In this document: piece after piece, positions 33,531-46,622 of the stretch
Numbering within the stretch: the stretch's first letter is position 1
Layout of the letters: every line of letters begins with the position of its first letter
From: Trachythela sp. YZ-2020
Taxonomy: Eukaryota > Cnidaria > Anthozoa > Malacalcyonacea > Clavulariidae
Assembly: GCA_016169945.1 (NCBI GenBank)
Contig: JADLSH010000379.1
Coordinates: 3,066,001 to 3,130,000, forward strand
DNA length: 64,000 nt
Reading direction: 5' to 3'
Made by a program: the position numbers and the translations under genes
Notes under the pieces: model-generated
What the model was told of the DNA's origin: nothing
Seen by the model: the letters and a program-made list of their open reading frames with translations, nothing else
The model's database searches: none

Positions 33531-35278
33531 CGGAGTTGAACTCTGTTAAATTATTTTTTAATGTGTAAATGGTTAGTATTCGGTGTAAATGGTGGGCGGT
33601 GTTCCTTCTATCTCGCGCGCACGTCATATTTTCACCAATTACCTAAGCAGAAGCTGGTCAAATAGTTCTTTTCCCAGAATTAAGGATGAAAATGCGTAAG
33701 AAGAGCATTTATGACCTTACACGTGATACAATTACACACGAGCTCTAGAATGGATGCATGCATACCATTCGAAAATGACGTCTAGTCAATCTAACCGGAT
33801 GTCCTGAATATATTTAATGGTAGAGTAAAGGCGACCTGCTTACGCTTGTGCCACTTGGGCTGTTCCGTGAAATTTCCGGCCGCGATTACCAAGAAAACGG
33901 CCGGGTAAATACCAACCTAAAATGAACGTATTTTGTAATTGGCTTGCTTACTCCATGTTTTTGACCCGTTCTTTAGAAAATCTATTCTATATATAGTTTT
34001 ATTATGTTTCATTGCTATAATCAAGCAATCACCAAACCTATTACTATGCAGCTAATATATAGGTTGCTATGGTTAGTGTGACCCCAGAAAACTAGTTAAA
34101 GATATCAAAACTATATAAGCACTCTAGGCTAAAGCCTCCATTAATCAACCAGGTCCAAGCTTATATTACAAAGTATAAAACATCAAACATAATCTAGTGG
34201 TACTTCAACTCAAAATGCAACACATTTCCTTATAAAGAATTGTACAGTATTTGGTTAGGGTGTGATAAATTCTATCCTGCAGGGCTGTTGAGCAGGAACT
34301 TTGTATGTAGATTGCATTATTTGGTACTTGATATAATGATGGTAAAATAGATTTGTTATGCATTGACATCGGTGTTACCCAAATAATGATTTCAAATAAT
34401 CATGTTACGTACTTATAAATACAAAATCAGTCTATAAACTGTGATTATATTTTGATTAAATTACCTATGCCCTATGGCTATGGTATGTCAATTACAGGTT
34501 TTAAATATTATCATTGGAAGAAATATCCCTCAGACATGCACAGTCCATAATTTTGTTCCAGAATGACTCGAAACAAACTTTCAGACTTAAATAGACTAGG
34601 TATATTTAAACCTTTTGTTGATACAAGAGTTAGACTTGTTTTTAAAAGAGGTTGATAAACATGATTATGTAGGCGAGAAACAAAGTTTTCCTTTGTAACT
34701 GATTTCGCATTCATGTGCAGCTTTGCATGTGATTTCTCAAAGAGAGATCATTACATTCAAGGCTACAGTCTGATTAACCGGCTCAGCGAAAGGGCTCAGA
34801 AATAGAGACGTTTTAATACATAGTTGGCCGTTGTATTTATAAGAGAAAACTCAAAGTTTGACAATTGTAAACTTTAGTGACAGTATAAGCAGTAAACTTG
34901 AAGACTATCTCAGGTAACTATATCTATACATTTCAATGAAGAAGAAGAAATGACAGTAAATCTCCATAAAGGCTTTAGATACTTTTTTGCCTGTGGCAAC
35001 TTGTATATTGCTCTTGCATGTATTTCACACTGTAATTCAGGGACGCCGGAGCGATGGTAGGGCGAGGGGGTGGGGAGAGAAGGGGGCAATGCGAACGTAA
35101 AGGCAGTCGAAAATGGGATTTCGATGAATTTCAAATTTCAGCTCATTTAATTGAAATTTCCATGTACTGTGACAAAAGAGGTACAGAATGAAAAATTGGC
35201 CCTCCCAATATGAACTGATCGTCTAATTTACAGTTGTATTCTCTCTTCTTTAGCAGTTTTATTATTGTTTCATTTATA
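33531..35278. other. No recognisable gene
   Basis: Frames at 34511-34714 and 34910-35134 (minus) have no family resemblance; the latter coincides with purine-rich simple sequence near 35060-35090. No repeat was delimited. Confidence 0.35.
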
Positions 35279-35522
35279 TTAAAAGGGCACTTTTGCACTC
35301 GTGCACGTACGGCCAGCGCGGCCGATTTTGCGCATGCTCTGTGACTCGAAAATGATCGCTAATCTTGACCGTCGCGGCTAACTTTTTGTACGTATGACAG
35401 TAGAACTGTATTCTACTTTCTGTGCGGCCGTCAAGTTTTTAATCAATCAAATTTCACGAAAGTATAAACACGTACGTGCGTGCAATTGTGCGTACGTACG
35501 TGCAAGTGGAGCCCGGCCTTTA
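35279..35522. mobile_element. Probable MITE with TTAA flanks
   Basis: TTAA at 35279-35282 and 35519-35522 bound imperfect inverse ends (aagggcacttttgcactcgt against a gtgcaagtggagcccggcct end), with gtgcacgtacg and cgtacgtacgtgc just inside. Notably less AT-rich than the flanks. Superfamily inference rests on TTAA only. Confidence 0.5.
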
Positions 35523-38420
35523 AGCATGTAGGACGGCAACGCGACGACGACGGCTATTAATCCGACGAGTCGATGAAAAGAAATGAATAATCAAAGTCCC
35601 ACGGGAGTTTTAGACGTGGTCCTCGCTCTGTTTACAACGGCAAATCACAGATTTTCACGTCTTGTATACAACGCCTGCATTTCAAGCCGAAACAATTAAG
35701 TGCTACTTCAAATTGGTTCAGTAGAACCGCTCTACTCAATCCATGTTCTCCAAAGCCCATGTCTTGTACTGTACCAAATTCATACGATTGATAATACAGG
35801 ACAAGTGTTCTTTACTATCATTTACTTGAAGGAGTTTGTTTTGGCGGTCGTCTTCGCGCGTTGCAGTCCTACATGCTTAAGTTCTCAACGGGATTACGTG
35901 GTCTAGTAAAAGTAGACATCAACGATACGCTGGAGGGGTTTGTTGGATCAAACTACGTTACAAGACCGTAAATTTTCATATGCTGACCATTTGTGAACGG
36001 TCATTTTTAAATTTATATAATTCAAGTGTCTGAGTCTATAGTTATATTTCTTGACAAAATTCAAAACTTCAAATTGGTTCAAATAACATTACTGACAAGA
36101 TTAAAACTGGCTGCCGAAATACCGTTAAATGCTGAATGACAAGCTTAATTCTTGCAGCCGCTGGATCGACACACATAGCGTTGCAATAACAAAACTACAA
36201 AGCGGGGTAATTACTTATTATAACTGAGAGCCTTCTCTACTGAGAAATCCAGGAAGGTAATTATACGTTCACACAACAATTATGTTTGTTTAATTTGACC
36301 ACCACAGCCTGTAATTACAATACCAGCCCACACATTTGTGTTAATATACATGTTTCATTATACAATTGAATATCTAGGTATTTATTCACTATAGTCTATA
36401 CTCTATATGGTATTGCTTGGCCCAAAATCTTCGTTACGGCCGTCGTTTTTCGGTGGGATCGTTGCCGTTGGGTGACACAGCTTAAAATCCCATATACGGG
36501 TAAAACCGACGGCAAACCCAACTATATATTTATGCTATTAAGTACCCTCCGACAATTCGTGAACCAAAAAGGCAAAAACACACTTATAAGTACCGACTTA
36601 TATATAGGTATTTACAATATCAATACAACATGTAAGCAAATACATTGTTAGCTAACTAGTGATGTGTAAACAGTACGTTCTGTTCCAAACATAATAACAC
36701 CGGTACATTAGGATATACAGTCACAGAATTTAGAAAAATAGACTATTAGATAAAAATATCTAATTAAATGTCTTTAAATATAATGTATCAAAGGACAAAT
36801 TAAGCTGTTAATATATCATATAGCAGAATTTGGATGATAGCTTTATAATACTTTTACCTTGCATTGCAATAACATAACGAAACAGGACTTGCAACATAAA
36901 TAACTTAAACGAATACTGTTAATTTTATACAGATTATATCTTATAAGATTATATCTTAGAGTTACAAACATTGACATTGTACTTCAGCATGACATCAGTA
37001 ATAAGTATAATGTTGTGTAAATGTTTAAAAATTTGTCAGCGATGATAACAATACCTAAATACAGAAAATCTATGGTGAAAATCTATGGTAAAAACAAAGA
37101 TACCATTTGTGAATATTACCTAAACTACAACAAGTCGAGTTTTCCCGAAAGTTGAGTGAAACACACTCAAAAATATAATTGTATCAACTTTTTCAATGGA
37201 GCTATTCAAAATATTTATCGGATGATAGGCAAAACTGAAGAGTTTTGAGAGAGTTTTTCCTCTGGATAACGTCATAGATATTGCACCCGGCGGCTTTAAT
37301 TTGCCAGTACGTGTCAGTGAAAAAGTCCACAAATTTTTCAAAGAACCTTTAATCAAATGTACAATGCAAGTACATGCATAAATTAGGTTTCGACCTTCGC
37401 GTTTCCGCAGATTAACGTGTTTTGCGTAAAACGCCCCCGGATTGAGCGATGAGAAATTCGAAATTTTTAGGAATGCTTTCGATATAACGTTTTATCAGAC
37501 CTGACGTGTCTCATAGTGCAACAATTCAATTCCGTTCAATATTGCGTGCTAATTTCGAAGGCGTGAATACACTAGTGTTCAGATTTCCGCAAGCTGTCGA
37601 AATCTTCAGTAACACTTAAGATGGGTGGTGTCGTTTTGTATAAACACAAGTTTCGATAGAGACCTGGAACCCATTTCCTATATGTCACTAGACCAAGCAC
37701 TATTTATACCCTGCGTCCTTGAGAGAACGTCAAACGTGCATAGCATCGACAAGTGGAGCAAGTCTCGAGAAAATTCAGAATTGAATTGAACCAAATCTCT
37801 AGCCTTTATTGTGCAAATTGTGTACAATTATTGGTTCGCATAGAAGAAATCTTATCCTGAACTACGAAAAGCTGATTATTTAAAGTAAGTTGAAGACTTT
37901 TTCTTCTTGTAATGTATCGACGATATACGACTCCCGGTAATCCAACTATAAGAGTTAAGTTGGCCTTGATTTAGTTGCTTGGCTTATATAGCTTAGTCAC
38001 AAATCTTGTATAAGAATATCAGTCAGTGAATTAACTTTTAAGGAGACTGTACTGCGCAAGTATTGTCTAATATAGAAACTTATTCTGAACTATGAAAATC
38101 TGAATAAAAATCTGATTTTTCTTCCTAACGCAACTGATATACGACTCCGTTAATCTTTCTATAAAGGATTATAGACTAGTCTTATTTTGTTTGTTGGCTT
38201 ATATTTTGATCCAATGAATTTCATCTTTGCGTGTCAGCTTTAGTTAAGCTTAGAGAAATACATATATATAATGAACTATATGTATAAGACAACCTTCCAA
38301 TTGCATGCAAGTACAAAACAGTTTCAGCTTTTTATTCTTGTAATGTGTGTTGACAAAACGGTGTTGTTTGTATGAAGAAGTTTAGCTTAGCTTCATCGTG
38401 TCTCTGCTAAATTTATCAAC
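35523..38420. other. No recognisable gene
   Basis: Short frames at 35700-35906 and 37120-37356 are unremarkable. Two loosely similar stretches (37840-37990 and 38070-38215) share ttattctgaactaygaaaa, then atatacgactcc, then ttggcttata order, suggesting an old duplication. Confidence 0.35.
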
Positions 38421-38424
38421 AATC

Positions 38425-38565
38425 CAGTGTAGGTAGTGTACTGTACAATAAGTGCTAATAAGTTGCCGTGGTTTGTGTCTGAACTAATTGAAAAGGATTC
38501 GAGCATTTCGAATCGAGGAACTGACTCTTCAACGTTTCGAGCGAAGGGTTCCGACTGTTCAGGCA
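38425..38565 (+). repeat. Foldback family FB1 copy (half element)
   Basis: It reads taggtagtgtac, then gttgccgtggtttgtgtctg, then aactaattgaaaaggattc, then cgtttcgagcgaagg, matching the left half of the FB1 element at 40632. The right arm is missing. Confidence 0.7.
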
Positions 38566-39185
38566 CTTCATGCAACTAATTTAGGTTAAATAATTCCTTT
38601 GAATAGTTGTTTTTTTGGACTGCACAAACAGCTCTGAAGACACAACAGTATGCCGGGTTTTGAGTCGTAAGATATGTATATATAGCCATATATAGGCAAA
38701 CATTGTTGCACTTTTAGGACTATAGCATTCAATATATAACTCAGAGCTTTTCAAGTACTCCAAATGATACACCGCGGATAGGACGGCACAAGAACCGTTT
38801 GTTAATGCATGGAACTTGAACACAGTAGCCTACACCTTTTCTGAGACCCTCTTATAAGAAAGAACTATATATCTGTATACTCTCTGAGTTACAATGTTTG
38901 AGATGTTTGCTTATGCTAAGTATGAAATTAAGGTTAAAAACAAACTTGCTTTTCTCACCGAACCTCAACTGATAAGGCTTTCTGCATGATATATGCGTAC
39001 ATGGACGTGGTCGTAACTTGATCAGTGGATCTGGTTTATATTTTGTACTGTACAATAGTCAATAGAGAATAGATATGACTTTCTATACGTTATCGATGTG
39101 TATTGTATGTAATTTTACTTCAACAAACGAAATTAGTTATATCGTCCTAATGCTGTGGTTCAAACAAGGCAAAGAATAGCTTGTA

Positions 39186-39300
39186 TGTACGGACTTCAAA
39201 TTTTAAACCTAGAAGACTTTCAAATTACTAAGACTTTCACAATTTTTAAACCTATAAGACTTTCAAATTACTAAGACTTTCACATTTAAGAATACTAAAC
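39186..39300 (+). repeat. Two-copy ~55-bp duplication
   Basis: tttaaacctagaagactttc, then aaattactaagactttcac is repeated directly with small changes. Simple AT-rich local duplication. Confidence 0.75.
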
Positions 39301-39340
39301 TACTAAACCTAGTTCAAACTATATATAACTTATACAGTAG

Positions 39341-39777
39341 AGTTAAAACTGTTAAAACAAAATAGGAATCTAAAATATCTAAGCTTTGTCGTCTACGACA
39401 CATATTTATCCTATTAAAGGGCAATTGAAATTGCAAACTTTTTCAGTGGAGGAAGAAAAGGTTTATCCCGTTAGAACTAGAGTAGAGTTAAAACTATTAA
39501 AACAAAATAGGAATCTAAAATCTCTAAGCTCTTGTCGTTTACGACACATATTTATCCTAAGGGCAGTTGCAATTGCAAACTTTTCCAGTGGAGAAAGAAA
39601 AGGTTTATCCCGTTAGAACTATATAGAGTAGAGTTAAAACTATTAAAACAAAACAAAATAGGAATCTAAAATCTCTAAGCTTTTGTCGTTTACGACACAT
39701 ATTTATCCTAAGGGCAGTTGCAATTGCAAACTTTTCCAGTGGAGAAAGAAAGGGTTTATCCCGTTAGAACTATATAG
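39341..39777 (+). repeat. ~145-bp tandem triplication
   Basis: Units start at 39341, 39486 and 39632 with agttaaaact. Each contains ataggaatctaaaat, a gtcgtttacgac hairpin, ttatcctaagggcagttgca and aggtttatcccgttagaact. Copies 2 and 3 are closest. Open frames at 39386 and 39683 arise from the repeat. Confidence 0.9.
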
Positions 39778-40630
39778 AGCGATAAAGATCGCTTTAGTTT
39801 ACTATGGTTTGTGTCGCTGTGGGCGAGATATATATACACAGTTTCTTTACATTCGAACCTTAAAATACAGATATACTGCCGACGGATTTAACTTCCTAAC
39901 TTAGGGCTATTATTCTCTGACGAAAGTCCTTCACTTTAAACCTGTCTTCAACAAAGAATATATGAGCTCAACATACCTTAAGATATAAGAGGGTTAGAAC
40001 ATACAGTCCGGTTGTTTTACTGAAAAATAGCAAGATAATAGAGCATTTAGATATATAAAACTATATACGAAAACAATTTTGAAAGCACTTTTCTTTTAAG
40101 TCAGAGAAGAATGCCTTAAGTTCAACTCTACTAAAACACCGCAGGTTTTCTCCAAGTAATCCGGTTTCCTCTTGCAGTAATACTGATCCAACAAACAATG
40201 GTCCATGCCTTCAGAAACTGAAGATTATGACTTCGTTTTTACAGTAGTAGCGATCCTTATGACCAAATGGAAACATATTAAAGACAGAGAGGAGTGCCCG
40301 CAATTAATATGGAGTCCACATAATAGCCAAATGACACATTATTTATCAGGGTGATCTTTTCGAGTTCATAAGAACTGTTATCAATGTGAACCCGACAAAA
40401 ATTTTTCTTTATCTTTCGTTTGGCTAGTATGCTAGAATAGGAAACTCACTTCTTTGAAGATTTAAATAATCTGGGCAATCGCAAGCAAAGATAGTCTAGG
40501 TAGAAGGATTAACAAACATACAATGATGTGTTTATATCATCTTCAATCATAAATCTGCTTGAGAATCATGATATATAACAGGAAAAAACTTTGATGCCAA
40601 AATGTTATCAATTATATTGTTGGTAGTTTA
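39778..40630. other. No gene; one decayed R1 fragment
   Basis: Around 40130-40210 a stretch (aaaacaccgcaggttttctc, then ggtttcctcttgcagtaa, then tgatccaacaa) resembles the flank of R1 near 28130. Nothing else is supported. Confidence 0.35.
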
Positions 40631-40631
40631 A

Positions 40632-40834
40632 GTAGTACTCTACGATAAGCTGCCGTGGTTTGTGTCTGAACTACCTGAAGAAGATTGAAAGCGCTTTGAC
40701 GTTTAGAAGAAAGGCTCTTCGTGGCAGGTTAGTATGGCCATTCTGAAGAAGAGCCTTGGCTGAGACGTCGAACTGTCTTTAATCTTTTTCAGGTAGTTCA
40801 GACACAAAAACGACAACTATTTGTAGAATACTAC
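40632..40834. mobile_element. Foldback family FB1, most complete copy
   Basis: The outer arms are inverse complements: gtagtactctacgataagc at the left and tttgtagaatactac at the right. They continue with tgtgtctgaactacctgaa against caggtagttcagacaca. The inner part holds a second inverse pair around ctttgacgtt, aaggctcttc and gaagagcctt, then gacgtcgaac. About 200 bp, non-coding. Internal motifs recall sequences common near Penelope-like elements in other animals, but that link is not shown here. Confidence 0.82.
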
Positions 40835-41600
40835 ATACACTGGACCCCCCTAGGAAGAATTCTCGCAGATTGTACAATGTTTCCAGAAAACAAAATCCAC
40901 ATCATAGCTTATACCGGAGAGAAAAAGGGATCAGCATTAGAGCGCATTATTCACACGTTAAGGCATTAAGCTCAGGAAAGCCAAATGCAAATATGGTACA
41001 GAGGTGGCAAAGTGTTACTGAAAATCATTAACAGTTCTAAGGCTAAGCCGAGTAGCTGGTAAATTGAAGAGTGGACAAGCAATAACAACAGTTAAAACCA
41101 CAGAAAGCTATTGGTGTCATTCCGTTCAGGTGGAAACAGTATTGACAGAATTAAATAAAGAAAAAATTGAATTGCAGGAACCGACGGATTCAGGGCTTAA
41201 ACTGCCTCAAAAATGTGTTAAAACTTTCATATTTTTTATTGATATAGCTTCATAAAATGAATTTCATAATTATACATGTCTCCATTTTCCTCGAAAAGGT
41301 CCATACTATATACTGTATTTTAAAACTAAAACACACGGCACTTACGATATTCTAGTCGTTATAGCATTACAGGATTAAAGTTACACCCAGAAACCCAGAA
41401 TATAACTATTCTATTGTTTCGCGAGTTCTTGCATGCAAGGAGCGCTAACCTTGTCACATTCCCATTCGGGGGTCTTCCGCGCATTAATTCAAATGACTCG
41501 TCTGGGATGAAACCGCAGTAAAAATATCAGGACCCCCACTGTAAGGAAATTCTGGTGAAATTCAAGAGGGGCCAATTTTGTTCTGATCTGCCCTGTATAG
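40835..41600. other. No recognisable gene
   Basis: The frame 41064-41255 (63 residues) has no recognisable domain. No repeat delimited. Confidence 0.35.
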
Positions 41601-41604
41601 TAGA

Positions 41605-41862
41605 CCATAGAGCTATCCAGTATAAATAAAGTTAGTTTAGTTTAGGTTTCCTCCTGTAGCCAACATGCACTAGAACAATAAGGATGGACCTTACTGGACT
41701 TCTAAAGAGAACAGTTTAGAACTGATAGAGCTATCAAGTATAGATAAAGTTAGTTTAGTTTAAGTTTCCTCCTGTAGTAACACTGGATCAATAAGAGATG
41801 AGCCTTACTGGACCTCTAAGAAAAACAGTTTGGAACTGATAGAGTTATCCAGTATAAAAGTT
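41605..41862 (+). repeat. R1 modular repeat, best array (about 2.3 units)
   Basis: The ~116-bp unit comprises agctatccagtataaataaa, gttagtttagtttaggtttc, ctcctgtag-aac-ct, then caataagrgatgrrccttac, then tggacctctaaagagaacag, then tttagaactgatag. Unit spacing is 118 then 114 bp. No coding capacity and no terminal inverted repeats. Copies occur in both orientations at about 10.8, 11.2, 28.2, 28.8, 30.4, 32.6 and 55.4 kb. The class is unknown; a satellite-like or SINE-like element are both possible. Confidence 0.85.
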
Positions 41863-41869
41863 AGTTAGC

Positions 41870-43380
41870 CATAATGTGTTGAGAGACCAGGATTTCTGCA
41901 ATCTAACTTTTACTACTAGTGATATGCACCAGTCGTAATTTGTTCTAATTGGCTCTAAGCATTATATTTTTTGTTGATTAGATTATGAGAATTTTCGAAT
42001 ATAATAAAACTATACAAGGAAATGACAGTTTTCCTTATTAAATTTGACGACTCAGTTCCTCATATGTCGAAACAAGGACCTGAATGACAGAGCAATTTTT
42101 TTCTTGTCTGAGTTTCTACTCGAGACATACAAACCAAAAATAGAAAGATGCCCATTTTTTGGAAGTTATAATTTGCACCTTTCATACATGAACCACATTT
42201 CTCTGATATTTTAAATCCAATAATATATACGCTGTTTATTTAACCGTGCAAATCTTTAGAGCAATTTTATGCCATACACAACAATTGTTAAGATAAACAT
42301 AAGGCACTGGGAAAATGAGTTTTACATGATAAAACGTAAAACGTTTAAAATGTGCAAAGTACAATACATTAGTATGGATTTTTCGAGGAAAAAGAGAATG
42401 CAACTGTGAAATTTATTTGAATCATTTTATTATGGAAAATGTATAAAATCTGACAAACAGTTTCAATTGATAAGATGAAAATCCGACTTGTAGGGAGTAT
42501 CTAATTATCTCACATGGTGAAAGTTTAAATGGTTATAAAAATAGGTACGCATTGGGTACATATGGAAATAGCATTCAAATTCCTTAGCACGTATCAGCAC
42601 TGAAACAAGAAATGACAATAAAAGTAGGCACACAAGCCTAGTAGTGTATATTATTAAACACTGGCATATTTGGGTTGCCACAAAAATTAGAATTTTGTGC
42701 GCAAACCTGTTGGCGTGAGTAAATTGATAGCCTTAAACTGGTTAATTTGCAAACGCACGAATTAGACAAGAACGTCATTCACGAGCCAAGTGTCTTAGCT
42801 CGGTTAGGATTACCGTCAGAAATGCTACCGGTGCTATTGATGGCCCCACACAATGATTGTCACTTTGTTTCGAAATATCTGTCATGAAATGTCGAAGTTG
42901 GCCAATTAAAAACGAAGCTCATAACGTGATAGAGACAAGCACACGCGGGCCTAAAAGGATGAGATACACTGAGAATGAAATGCCAGAACAGAAGTTTGAA
43001 ATGTTTCGTCCCGAGGATTAAGAAGGATAATATCGCCTAATGTGTCGACTTAGGGATTAACACATATTTTCCTGCATTTGTCTGTTCTGTTTGTTTTGTT
43101 TCAAAAATCCTTAAAATGTTTCTTCTTCTTGTATCAACTTTTATGATTCTCGAATAGACCTGAAAAAGTACGATCTCAGAAAATAATCTGAGGCGAATGT
43201 TCCTGGATTCTGTGGAACATTTGCCATAGCAACAAGATCGTGGATCGCTTTGAATTTTTTACACATACTTTATGGGAGAATCTATGTTTGTATAGTACAT
43301 TGCATATGGTGTTCATAATTATGTAACATAAATACAGTCAAGTGTATTTTATGGTTGCACACATAATGGCGTAAAGTCTG
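41870..43380. other. No gene seen
   Basis: AT-rich sequence with no open frame of note and no delimited repeat. Confidence 0.35.
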
Positions 43381-43384
43381 AGAT

Positions 43385-43680
43385 GAGATGAGCCAGGATG
43401 AAAGTTGATGAGAGTTAGCAAGGGAGAGTTTTCATGAGAGTCTCACTATCAACTCTCATGCGCTGGTCAAACGAGAACAAGAGTTGCATGAGAGTTGACT
43501 GGATCATTACCATGCGTACCTGTCAAACGAGGGAAAGATCTCATCAAATCTCATCAAAATTTGGACCAGCTCAAAGTTTATGAGAGTGCATGAGAGTTGG
43601 CCGTCAAACGCTAGTGAGAGTTGCAACTCTCATTGACTCTCATCAACTATCCTCTTCCGGCGCCAGTTGACCAGGGATTA
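43385..43680. mobile_element. MITE family C, copy 2
   Basis: Full-length-looking copy of about 300 bp made of tgatgagag, caactctcatg and gtcaaacgag motifs in both orientations. The right end is gttgaccagggatta, matching gtttgaccagggctta of copy 3 at 61.5 kb. Non-coding. Confidence 0.8.
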
Positions 43681-43689
43681 AGTTCAATT

Positions 43690-46150
43690 GTTTTTGCGCA
43701 CTTTTGAAGATCATTTGAAAAAGGCAAATTTAAGACCCGAGAAACATTAAGTCGGACGGTGACCATATGAGAATGTAGATATCACCGCGGTTTATACCCT
43801 TGAACCTTTCCCACACAAGCCTCACTTTCGTATCCGGCTTCTGAAGATGACTTCAAACATAACTATGTACATGAAGTACATAACTATGTAGTAGAGTTCA
43901 GCCCACATTTACGCAAGACAACCAACCTTTACTCTTTGGATAAGCGCACTAAATTAGGAGTATGTGAAATATTCAACCATGAATTTGCAAAGTCCAAAGG
44001 CAAAGAGGAACTATAGCAAAACAGGAACTAAAGGAAAGACTTGAAACGCTTGCGCGCACACACGTCTTCCCCCTGTTGATGAAAATTGTATGTATTTAAT
44101 TTGTGCTGTAAAAGTATACATTCATGTTTTAGCAATATATGACTAAGCGAGTTGAGTATCAAATTGTTAGGTATCATACTTTCATGCAGTAAGCGTTACA
44201 GGGGAACAGATTGTGGTCAACTTCAGAAATGTCGACACTTATAGTTATAGGAGCAAGGAAATGAAACTAAATCTGTGTCTTCTATTTATTTGACATTCGT
44301 GTGTATCAAAGCCCGGCGCATAATTTTTTCATTACGCCGGTATTTAGAGGTGACTAACGAGAATTCTGAGTATCATATTATTAAATCTACCGTGTTGACT
44401 ACATAACTCCGTAGCACATTGTATTATTACAAGATTATAGTATAATCTCGCCCGTTCTATACCTTCCAGATGTCACAGATAAAATTGACATGACCTTTTG
44501 AAATTGACACGAGCCTTTAACGTTTGTTTGCATGCTAGTGAATTGTTATACATATCAAACTGTGTGATAGTATTTACTCTAACCAAACAAAAGTTGTGGC
44601 AATGTTTGAGTTGATGTCCAAAATAAAAGACAAATTGTCTTTTTGCTCCTCCCTAAATCGAGTGGCCTGCCAATTTAGCATATGAGATACACGGTAGAAC
44701 GTGAGGTGCCAGTGTAGATAACGTCTATATGCAATCAGCTTCGAGTCTTTAGGATCTATCTTCCTGAAAAATGCAACAAGAACTTGGACTTTCGAAGTGC
44801 CTTCGCTCGAAACGTCGATGTTGTTGCTGTATTTTTCAGCCAGATCCGAACCTTATTTACCTAACACACACGACTACTGTACTGTAGACTAATTGCCAAC
44901 TAGACCAAGTTTTCATTTTTGTACTAATATAATTAAGATCAATTTCAGGCGTGAGATTATAATCCAATCTAAATGGATTTACTTTGGGCTTCAGATTTTA
45001 TCCAGGGACTTCTTAAGATGCTAGTGTAATCTTTTAATTAAACTGCTTCGCTTCGAGCCTAGTCCATAGTCCATTTATTGTGTGCGACTAGCTAAAATGC
45101 ATGCAACTACAGTGTTACTAATGCAGATTATAGAATTCACTTTATAATGAAAATTTGGAAATGCTAACCAAATAGCCAGTTATACTGGATACGCATTATA
45201 ATTTTTGGCATGCAACACCGACTCGTTCCTGAACATTCATTTTTTTATAAGGTCATGCATATCTTACGTCTGAAGCTAAAAATAATTCTACATTATGCAA
45301 GAATGTAAATTTTCTTTCAAACCCTGATTTTCAAGGACAGGATTAGAGCGGTAAATGTGGCGTAATTATCTAATTCTCTGTTCAGTCTTAAGTCCCAACA
45401 AGTGGCCATTCAAATTTACGTATGTTCATATTTTCCAATTGTATTGACGCAGTTCTAGAATTTTACCAGTGTTCATAGTTAATAGTATACAAATTTGGTT
45501 GATGCTTGATGGAAGTAGAATATAAAATATTATCTAGCTAGGTGTGTCTAGCTTTATCGGCAAAAAAATTAATCAGGTCCTTCCTTGTTATTGCGTGTGT
45601 GTTGTATTTTCGCCCATATGACATGGCAATATTTTGGCTTAACTGTCCATCCGTAACTATAGAATAATTGGTCGAATTTTGCATCACAGTTGCTTGATTT
45701 GGTGAACTAATACAATAGTCAGGTGACAAGGAAGGGCTATAGATTTTCGCATAGATCAAGACATACGTAATGAGTTATATTGTGCCTTCGCCGAGTTTTC
45801 AAATCTTGCAAGGTCATTTGTAAAGTGGGGGCCATAATCGAAAGGGGACGTAACAAGTAGGTGGTGTTATTGGTGTATTACAAGTGTGGAAAGCTGAAGG
45901 GGGTCTGGGGGTCCTCCAAGAAAATGTTTGTATTCTTGAGTCTCTGTGGCTTGATTTCCTGCATTTTCAGAGACAATTTTTGATATATCCCATCTAAACG
46001 GAGCCAGGTTTTGTTGTGAGAATACCATAACTTTCTAAACTCAGTCACCCCCTTTTTTTTTATATTTTTTGGAAAAGGGGGACGTTCACTGGGGCAAAAT
46101 AGAAATAAGGGGGCCCTGCCCTGCGAGAGTCTACAAACTTGCGTGGTTAT
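43690..46150. other. No recognisable gene; minor repeat fragments
   Basis: At 44200-44270 there is a member of the dispersed family also seen at 50-130 and 63290-63390. At 44755-44840 ccttcgctcgaaacgtcgat marks an FB1 core fragment. The minus-strand frame 45538-45759 has no recognisable domain. 45835-46135 is a G-rich repeat-like block with paired aaaggggacg and aaagggggacg motifs. Confidence 0.4.
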
Positions 46151-46157
46151 TGGACGC

Positions 46158-46622
46158 TTGGATTACTGTAATAGCCTTTTCTAAAATATCATAACGATTT
46201 AATAACTATTAAAAGACATGATTTAAGCTCAAACGATAATCGTTTACTTGAACTCCCTAAAGAAAGAACGAATAAAACCACAGGAGATAGAGCATTTGCA
46301 GCGGCTGGGCCAGCTCTATGGAATTCTTTACCAGCCAGTCAAATTTTAGATCATTTTTAAAAACTCATCTCTTTAGATTATAGCATATGAACAGTAGCAG
46401 TATTTTATCTGTATTAGTATTTTAGTAGTTCAATTAGTTTGTTTCTTAGAAAGTTAGAATATATCTTAATCCTATTGTAAATTTTTTACATCTTATTAAA
46501 TGGTAAAGCGCAAAAGAGGAACAAAGTGTACCTCTTTTGGTACTTTGTTTGGATAAAATTATTACATTTATGTACATGTATTTTGCGCTATAGAAATAAT
46601 AAATATCATCATTATTATTATT
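46158..46622 (+). pseudogene. L2/CR1-type LINE 3' end with internal deletion
   Basis: It begins LDYCNSLF, a hallmark following the RT domain in L2/CR1 LINEs. After a gap with stops it reads LLELPKERTN, then GDRAFAAAGPALWNSLPAS, then, after a frameshift near 46352, SFLKTHLFRL. The 3' UTR ends gcgctatagaaataataaat followed by an atcatcattatt tail, typical of L2 elements. The region between the two coding blocks is deleted and frameshifted, so it is inactive. Confidence 0.82.
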
